NCBI RefSeq assembly: GCF_000143625.1
Contig: NZ_GL379589.1
Location: forward strand, 388,841 to 452,840
DNA from: Candidatus Regiella insecticola LSR1
GTDB taxonomy: Bacteria > Pseudomonadota > Gammaproteobacteria > Enterobacterales > Enterobacteriaceae
Direction of reading: 5' to 3'
DNA: 64,000 bases
In this document: positions 58,081 to 64,000 of the stretch, one piece after another
Layout: the number at the start of each line of letters is the position of its first letter
Position numbering within the stretch: position 1 is the stretch's first letter
Notes under the pieces: generated by a model
The model's input: the letters and a program-made list of their open reading frames with translations, nothing else
Told to the model about the DNA's origin: nothing
The model's database searches: none
Translations under genes and position numbers: made by a program

Positions 58081-59611
58081 GGCAATAACGGCGAGTGGAA
58101 AATATTTATTAAAAAGGCTCTTCTATCCGGAGAGGGTGAGATGAAAGTGTCGATCAAATCGCACGATGCAGCTAACAATGCCAGCGAGGAGACCAAAACT
58201 TCTTTTTGGGTTAAAACCCAAATAAATGAATTCACCGTGACGATGGAAGATAATTTATCAGAAAAGAGTAGTGAGTTGTGGAGCAACAAAAGAGAAGTGA
58301 CCTTTAAAGGAACAGGGGATGTCGGCGCCACTGTGTCTATTATGCTTGGTGGTCAGGAATGGATCTCGCAGAAGATACAGGAAGACAAAAATTGGCAGAT
58401 TACGCTGAGCGATCTGCCTGAGGATCTCTCAAAGCTACAATTTATCATTAAAGATTTAGCGGGCAATGAACAAAAAATTGACAAAACCATTTTGATCGAT
58501 AGTCAGCCGCCAGAAGTGCCTCATGTAAATGAGCCCATTATTTTTCCGGGTGGTGAAAAAATCGGCGTTGACGGACGCGCAGAAGTGGGTGCGACGGTGA
58601 TTATCGCAGATCAACATGGCAATCCACTCCGTACCCTGGTTGTAGGAGAGAATGGAGAATGGGGCACAATGATAGGCTATCCCACTGACGGATACTTTAC
58701 CGTTGTGGTTAAAGACAAAATGTGCAATTTCAGCGAAAAATTGACACAGAAAATCACCCCTCCCGTTGTACTGCCTGAAGAAAATGGTGAAGGCGATAAA
58801 GAAAAGGTAGGAGGTGATGAAGGTAAAGAAGGTGGAGAGGATGGAAAAATTATAGGAGAAGGTGAGGGCAATGAAAACAGTGCAGAAGAAGAAGAAAATG
58901 AAGAAGGTGAAGACAATGCAGAAGGCGTAAAAATTGAAGAAGATACAGAAAACGAAGAAAACAAAAAAGGGGTAAAAGGTGCAAAAAATACAGAAGGCGA
59001 AGAAACTGAAACAGACGTAAAAGAAATAGAAAAGGTAGAGGGAAAAGGCGATACAGCTGATCCGTTAACGCCTATTGCTACCAAAAATCCTGAACTTTCC
59101 GATACGCAAGAAGAGGAAACAAGCGCTGTCACAGAAGCGGAGGATACAAAAGAAAGTAACCTTACAGAGGAGAGCATTTCGGCAACGGATAATAATTCGA
59201 TTCAGCTAGAAAATTCTTTTGATGATCAACATACCAACTCACCACGACCCATTTTTATGATAACGCCGCCGGAAGACTCCACAGCGATGAAACTGTTCTT
59301 AGATGGAGATGAACTGGAGGTAGAGACTGAAAAGCTCAACGAACAATCTATCAGCTATACTTTGCCAATATCTTTAGAGGAAGGCTCTTATACCTTGGCG
59401 GTGAAATTTTTTGATCACCAAGGCGGTTTTTCACTCGAAGAAAAAAACTTCAACATCGATAGTTCATCCAGTGACATTGTGAATACCCTGGATGAAAGTA
59501 AAACCCTACTACCAGATACGAACACTGCCCCGCCGAGCGGACAGCATGCTGATGCCACCGTCGATAATTTTTTTGTAGATAGCATGATTCAGCCTATTGA
59601 TGATAATGACT

Positions 59612-61099
59612 ATGAGCGGTGAACATGAAATGGAAACAAAACACGAATCCTATTATCTCTCAGCAGATGAGGCGCTTTCCTTTGTAGCCAAAAGCATCAA
59701 CATTAACATTGATATCAATAAAAATGAGATTGATTCACTCTTTAAGCAATACGATAGAAATAACCTCAACGATACGATAAAAATGAAAAATTTCTTTTTA
59801 TCATTGGGTTTGGTGCTGCAAGAAGTCCATTTTCATAGCTCAGAAGATTTACTCAATGAAGCGCTGCCGATAATACTATTAACCGCAGAAATGCACTGGA
59901 TGGTGTGTGTAGGGGGAGGCAATAAACTTAAATTGATTACTGCCGAGGGACATTTTTGCGAAGTTGAGATGTCCGCGGAAAGTCTCGCGCTGCTGTCGGC
60001 TTTTAGATTACAACCGTTGCAAAAAGTGGTGGATGGCATTCGCGTCGCCAATATTTTAAAGCAAGCCTTATCGGCCAACAAAATTTTTTATACCAAATAT
60101 TTTTTCTCTTCATTTTTCATGGCGCTGTTTGCGTTAACTATCCCGATATTTAGTAATCTTTATTACGATAAATTGGTGCCCAGCGCCTCGACCTCATCAC
60201 TGTTTGGTATTGTCTTTATCGCTGCCTTATTTATTATTTTTGAATTTATTTTGCGATCATCAAAAGATATTTATCAATCGATCACCTCAATAAAAGACGA
60301 TGTGGATATTGATATCTCATTTTTAGAGGCGGTTATCTATAATAAGAAAAAAAACGGCCGTTCTATGTCTTCCGCCTTCGTGTTGTGGAATGAATTTCAA
60401 AAAATAAAACCGGCATTACTGAATACCATCTTTCAACGGCTAGCCGATATTCCATTATTTTTTATCTTTATTGTGGTGATTTATGTCAACCTGGGATGGG
60501 TGGTGGTGATCCCTATTTTTATGTTTTTCTTTTCTCTTGCCATGGCCTTGATTAATTATCACTACACCTATTCATTAATGAACAAACAAAAAGAAGGGCA
60601 AAAAAACAGAAACGTATTTATGACTGAAATTTTTTACTCGATTAAAATGATCCACACATTAAATAATAAAAATTTATTATTAGATTGGGTTAACAGCTCT
60701 AATGAACAATCTTATCTTAATTTAAAAATTCGCAAATTTACGCTCTTTTATCAATCGCTATTAGCAAGCTTATCTTCGGTTTCTCATATCAGCATCATGG
60801 TGATCGCTTTTTTTATGGTGATTAATGGCAGTGTCACCACCGGGGCGATTGTTTCTTCGGTCATTGTCTCCGGTAGAATATCGGGCATTATCTCTAATTT
60901 CTCTGCAACGGTCGTCTCTTTACTCTCCGCCGAAAAAACCGCCAAAGATTTAATCGCCTTTTTTGAAGACGAGAAAAAAGAAAGTCAACCAACTCTACAG
61001 TCGATCGCCAGCTGCACGGGGCACATTGCGCTGATGGGGGTCAGTTATCAATATAATCCGCAGTCACCGGTGGTGATCAGTAATCTATGGCTTATGCGG
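59612..61099 (+). pseudogene. LssB-type type 1 secretion ABC transporter, truncated
   Basis: The N-terminal part has a degenerate C39-like peptidase domain (about 1-140, EMHWMVCVGGGNKLKLITAEG) without a catalytic Cys in the usual place. Five or six membrane helices follow (such as FFMALFALTIPIFSNLYY and LFFIFIVVIYVNLGWVVVIP). The gene stops at VSYQYNPQSPVVISNL, just where the nucleotide-binding domain begins, cut by an IS630 element. No Walker motifs remain. ATG 59612 overlaps the adhesin stop by eleven bases. It would have exported the adhesin; membrane-fusion and outer-membrane partners are not in the window. Confidence 0.85.
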
Positions 61100-61974
61100 T
61101 ATAAATTGATTTAAAATAAAGGGTCAGAAAAAAGGGTCAGAAAACAAGGTATCGATATCACATAGTCGCTTTCTGCGAAGGGCTTTAGCTTGAGCCCATT
61201 TGTGCTCAATGGGATTCATGTCAGGAGAATACGTGGGGAGATATTCGAGAATAAAGCCAGCTTTCTGTATAGCAGTCTGGATGTCTTGGCGTTTATGGAA
61301 GCGCACATTATCCATCACAAGGACTGCCCCTGGAGGGGATTTTGGCAGTAAATCTTGGGTGACCCAGGCATAAAAAATATCGCTGTTGATATGGCAGTCG
61401 AAGGTACAAACCGTAGTTAATTTTCCGTTAAGCTGTGCACCAATGACATTAGTACGTGCTTTGGCATGGCAATCGTGTTGGCCGTAACAGCGCTTCCCTT
61501 TCACTGAATAACCATAAAGACGCGGCATATCATGAGCAAAACCGCTTTCATCCACGTTAGCCCTGGAGCTTAGTCTGAAAATCTTTTCGAGCTTGGACGT
61601 CGGCTTTGGGGGGATAAAATGTTTTTTTTATAGCTAAAACCCGCCCGCTTTAAGGCATCACAGATACCCCTGGCACTCACACCCATCCGTGGCGCCCGCT
61701 CGTGCTGAGACGCGTCAGGGTAGGTTTCCACATCCAGAATCAACGCCGCTCTGTTTATTTTGGTAGCGGGTTTATTACGCGTCAAACAAGGCTCCAGGCG
61801 TTTCGCCCATCGCATCAAACTGGCACTTCCTACACCAAAACGGTCGGCGGTTTCAGCATAAGTGAGGGCTTCTTTCTTTTTGAAAGCCAATACATGTTGA
61901 CGAAATTTTAAGGGATAAGTCATTTTGGTATTTATAGGTCAATAAATCATTTCGATATTGTACGTCAATTTATA
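61100..61974 (-). mobile_element. IS630-family insertion sequence
   Basis: The ends TATAAATTGATTTAAAATA (left) and the inverse of TACGTCAATTTATA (right) form terminal repeats flanked by TA, the IS630 target. Inside are two minus-strand transposase frames. It truncates the ABC transporter on the left and a hexapeptide-repeat gene on the right. Confidence 0.85.
61124..61923 (-). pseudogene. IS630-family transposase, two frames
   Basis: Frame 1 (61923-61570) has the helix-turn-helix (YAETADRFGVGSASLMRWAK). Frame 2 (61555-61124) has the DDE catalytic part: Asp in MDESGF, Asp in VLVMDNVRFHK and Glu in YSPDMNPIEHKWAQAK. Between them the reading switches near a six-C run at about 61608 (minus strand) and a stop after KLQG. 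This may be a programmed frameshift, as in some IS630 elements, or damage; two changes seem needed, so damage is likelier. Confidence 0.8.
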
Positions 61975-61975
61975 A

Positions 61976-62236
61976 CACCTAAGCCATAATGCACGAGTGT
62001 ACGGTAGCGCGTGTGTGGGTCGCACAAAGTCGCGAGGATATGATCGAATAGATATATATGAGAATGCTAAAATATACGGTAATGCACGAGTAATGAGTAA
62101 TACGACAGTGCGCGGTAATGCGCGAGTTTTTGGCGCTGTACAAATAATAGACACCACAGCTAAAGTTATAGAAGGGGATACGCAGATATCGGATAATCCG
62201 CCACGTGCGAGCGAAGCGACAACAAGCTCTACATAA
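61976..62236 (+). pseudogene. Hexapeptide-repeat protein fragment
   Basis: A left-handed beta-helix type repeat: HNARVYGSACVG, YENAKIYGNARVMSNTTVRG, NARVFGAVQI, with the [N]-A-[RK]-[VI]-[YF]-G pattern. It starts abruptly at the IS630 right end and ends at TAA 62236. The pattern occurs in phage-encoded and YdcK-like proteins. Its original start is lost. Confidence 0.6.
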
Positions 62237-62259
62237 AAAGCCACAAAGGGGAAGAGCGG

Positions 62260-62371
62260 TAAGCCCAATCCCCAGAAAAAACATCGAAATGATCGTCAGG
62301 TGGCTTATTTGATCAAAATAACAATCCAATGAGCCACCTGCCTCAATTGCTTACTTAATGGGATTGGGTTG
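62260..62371. other. Nested inverted repeats downstream of traM
   Basis: The outer arms AAGCCCAATCCC and GGGATTGGGTT and the inner arms CAGGTGGCT and AGCCACCTG enclose short AT-rich loops. The structure spans about 110 bases. It lies just past the traM stop, so it could terminate traM or be a mobile-element or replication-related structure. Confidence 0.55.
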
Positions 62372-62399
62372 ACGCCTAATAACCCCAACAAGACTAATA

Positions 62400-62786
62400 T
62401 TAAGTGTTTTCTTCATTTTTTGGGAAGAATTCATTTATCACTTCTGCTGTATCATTACGGACTGCATAAGCCATCAATTTGTAATCTAATTTTTCATTAT
62501 CTTGTATTTCAGACATAAATGAATTAATACCTAATAATTTCTGACAAATAAAACTGGTTTTTACCACGTTCTCCAATATGACCTTGTTAAATTCTGTTTG
62601 ATTAAAATTACTGTCTGTTTTTTTCTGCTGCAATTCATAGACCTTTAAACCCAACTCAATTAGCATGGATGCTGTATTAGATGTATTAGCTTCATGTTCT
62701 TTTGCTCCATCGTTACGTTTATCAATAACAATAGTGTTTATATTTTCTAAAATAGCCTTACTAACAAAAACCTGAATTTTTGGCAT
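62400..62786 (-). CDS. traM: Relaxosome protein TraM (F-plasmid type)
   Basis: 128 residues matching F TraM: an N-terminal ribbon-helix-helix (PKIQVFVSKAILENIN), the hallmark NTASMLIELGLKVYELQQ and FNQTEFNKVILENVVKTSF, and the C-terminal FFPKNEE, the tail that contacts TraD. TraM binds oriT, activates nicking by TraI and autorepresses. No traJ, traY or traA follows; the tra operon seems lost after traM. Upstream are TraM-type binding boxes and a likely nic site, as in F. Confidence 0.93.
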   Translation of the reverse strand: MPKIQVFVSKAILENINTIVIDKRNDGAKEHEANTSNTASMLIELGLKVYELQQKKTDSNFNQTEFNKVILENVVKTSFICQKLLGINSFMSEIQDNEKLDYKLMAYAVRNDTAEVINEFFPKNEENT

Positions 62787-62812
62787 GGTTAATCTCTGTT
62801 AAAAGCTAAAAA

Positions 62813-63018
62813 ATAGATTCTATTGTAGACTCCATAGAACTAAAATGCCAGAAAAATCAGAATCTATTATAGAATCTATCCAAAATAGTAATCTATATAA
62901 CTCATTGTTGTACAATAAAAAACATACATAGAGTCTATTTTAAAGTGAAAAACAAAAATGCATAAAAATTTCAAATTTAACATGTTGAAAATAAAATATA
63001 ATCACGCAAAATAGAATC
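62813..63018 (-). promoter_or_regulatory. TraM operator: phased GANTC boxes
   Basis: Six GANTC motifs with AT-rich flanks (mostly ATAGANTCTAT) at 62816, 62828, 62860, 62872, 62931 and 63014. Two pairs are spaced exactly 12 bases, about one helical turn. TraM of F-like plasmids is described as recognising GANTC elements in sbm sites by cooperative binding, so these are candidate sbm sites and the traM autoregulatory operator. Confidence 0.65.
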
Positions 63019-63040
63019 TTGCGAGGTGTGTGGATATCTT
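63003..63040 (+). other. Probable F-like oriT nic site
   Basis: On the plus strand CGCAA...TTGCG is an inverted repeat (63005-63009 and 63019-63023) directly before AGGTGTGTGGATATC. In F the nicked strand has TTTGCGTGGGGTGT/GGTGC, with the same inverted repeat next to it. By alignment the nick would fall between 63031 and 63032. It is placed correctly relative to traM. The relaxase gene is not in the window. Confidence 0.55.
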
Positions 63041-63304
63041 ATAGCTAAAGAAAGGAGTGCTTATAATACCGTTTAAGACTGAATTTTATGTATAACACGG
63101 GTTGAAATTTTAAAGAAAAATAGAATTTCATTGGAATTAAGTCCAGTTAATTTCGTGACGTTTCTTTTAATAGCTGTGGCACGGCATAGCGGATACCAAG
63201 GCGCGGAAAAATAACAATCAATTTAGCTTGTTTTTAATTTGAAATTATCAGGGGTCTATTGGTTTTCTATTTACCCATGACCCTTATCAAAGAAGAGAAA
63301 GGGG

Positions 63305-63586
63305 TTAGCAAAACAAAGTACTACGGAAACAGGCTATGTCATCATTATTTTGTGGCTGACTAAATTGACAGCCTGCATTTTCAATCATGAGAGGCTCAGG
63401 CAAGGTTGCTTCAACCTGATCCAACAGATTCAATAGCACCTCAAGCGCTTCCTCACAAAAAGCATGATCAATACCGGCATACTGATGCAAAGGCAACGTA
63501 TTAAAATAGCATACTAATTTGTGCTCTAAATCACGAAGACTCATGGCGCATAAGCCCCTTTTTTCCAGAGTCAAGGTCGTTTTCAT
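63305..63586 (-). CDS. Unknown small protein upstream of oriT
   Basis: 93 residues from ATG 63586, which has a strong GGGAGGA ribosome site; a longer start at 63613 has none. It is soluble, acidic overall, with five Cys (GLCAMS, LVCYF, AFCEEA, AGCQF, DIACF plus the terminal FC), and helical in the middle (EALEVLLNLLDQVEATLPEPL). I do not recognise it. It may be a plasmid leading-region protein, judged only from position. Confidence 0.55.
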   Translation of the reverse strand: MKTTLTLEKRGLCAMSLRDLEHKLVCYFNTLPLHQYAGIDHAFCEEALEVLLNLLDQVEATLPEPLMIENAGCQFSQPQNNDDIACFRSTLFC

Positions 63587-63613
63587 GAGGGTTCCTCCCT
63601 TGTATCCAAACAA

Positions 63614-64000
63614 ATTGATTGCGCCTGCCTGCTTTGCTAAGAAAAATCAGTCCTACGCCCACGTGAGTGGATTCAGGGTGAACATCCTGTCCTCACCCCA
63701 AGCCCAGCTATCCAATCTGTGCCAACTTTTTTTCTCTATTGGAAGGGGCATTTTTTCTAAATACAGGCAATACAAAGCCCTGCGTTAAACGCTAATAAAT
63801 AATAAAAGTGTCTTCATTTAATAAAACTGAGTGCTTATTTATTTTTTTCCCTTTTCTCTATTCATCGCGAACAGTAAATAATTTATTCTACCTCTAGGAA
63901 AGGCATTTTATTTTATACTGAGAAAATAACAGTTTTCTGGCTTTCTTTTTTTCTTTAGCCAATTTGTTAATTTATAAAATAATTTTTTCTTTTCATTTTT
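63614..64000. other. AT-rich end of window, nothing recognised
   Basis: About 390 bases, of which the last 200 are very AT-rich. There is no credible gene, repeat or RNA that I can name. Confidence 0.5.

Larger units (their letters stand above)
53667..59622 (+). pseudogene. Giant Ig-like repeat adhesin, type 1 secreted; multiply broken
   Basis: About 6 kb of one gene in successive frames. It has roughly 14 Ig-like repeats, each ending in a D-x-AGN-type motif (DRAGNKSE, DKAGNVND, DKVGNKSK, DLAGNTAT) and often carrying NGxW. Breaks: the 5' end is lost at the IS3 remnant; there is a shift at C7 near 55338-55344, another shift near 56610, and two MITEs at 56717 and 57928. The last segment has an acidic Glu/Gly/Lys-rich low-complexity stretch (about 58770-59060). 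Its stop overlaps the ABC transporter start. Repeat-rich proteins next to an LssB-type transporter are usually BapA/LapA-like surface adhesins. No start or signal is left. Confidence 0.85.

Noticed and set aside
58677..59177. 166-residue Ser-rich minus-strand frame
   Set aside because: It is the mirror of the Glu-rich adhesin stretch (GAA/GAG read backwards as TTC/CTC), a composition shadow.
63090..63215. Short plus-strand frame ending ARHSGYQGAEK upstream of the oriT region
   Set aside because: No start codon or ribosome site and no family resemblance; too little to call.

Overview
The window reads as the genome of a gamma-proteobacterial insect endosymbiont related to enterobacteria. It is probably one of the facultative aphid symbionts of the Hamiltonella/Regiella type, but the species cannot be fixed from sequence alone. 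The evidence is enterobacterial gene order around recA/alaS, nuo, dnaQ/rnhA and rrn/clpB, combined with heavy decay: truncated insertion sequences, many frameshifted genes, and at least eleven copies of one short palindromic repeat. APSE-like phage gene remnants and candidate host-directed effectors add to this.

Layout. 0-2.9 kb: debris with an unknown gene broken by an IS3-family element. 2.9-7.6 kb (minus strand): darP, alaS and recA, with recX and csrA absent from their usual places. 8.1-25.3 kb: a truncated lrhA, an inserted PI-PLC X-domain gene, then the complete nuoA-N operon (nuoC and nuoD fused) for respiratory complex I. 25.3-28.8 kb: an IS remnant and a long SopB/IpgD-type phosphoinositide phosphatase gene with one frameshift. 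28.8-33.9 kb: dnaQ, rnhA, yafS, gloB, mltD and yafD in E. coli order. 33.9-39.4 kb: a complete rRNA operon (P1/P2, 16S, tRNA-Ile, tRNA-Ala, 23S, 5S, tRNA-Thr). 39.6-43.7 kb: clpB and glyA.

44-64 kb is accessory DNA. It holds a Ser/Pro-rich unknown protein split at a C9 tract, two small exported Cys proteins, and a decayed prophage segment (holin, SAR endolysin, terminase, a HigBA-like toxin-antitoxin pair, portal, head protein). These are followed by a wrecked type 1 secretion module: a giant Ig-repeat adhesin interrupted by two inverted 153-bp MITEs, plus an ABC transporter cut off by an IS630 element. The window ends with an orphan F-like traM preceded by phased GANTC boxes and a probable oriT nic site.

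How it fits together. The backbone keeps energy metabolism, translation and replication fidelity intact, while nearly all damage is in accessory genes. Two candidate effectors on either side of nuo (PI-PLC-like and SopB-like) would both act on host inositol lipids. Several accessory genes are broken by one base inside homopolymer runs, which may be decay, slippage-tolerant expression or sequencing error.
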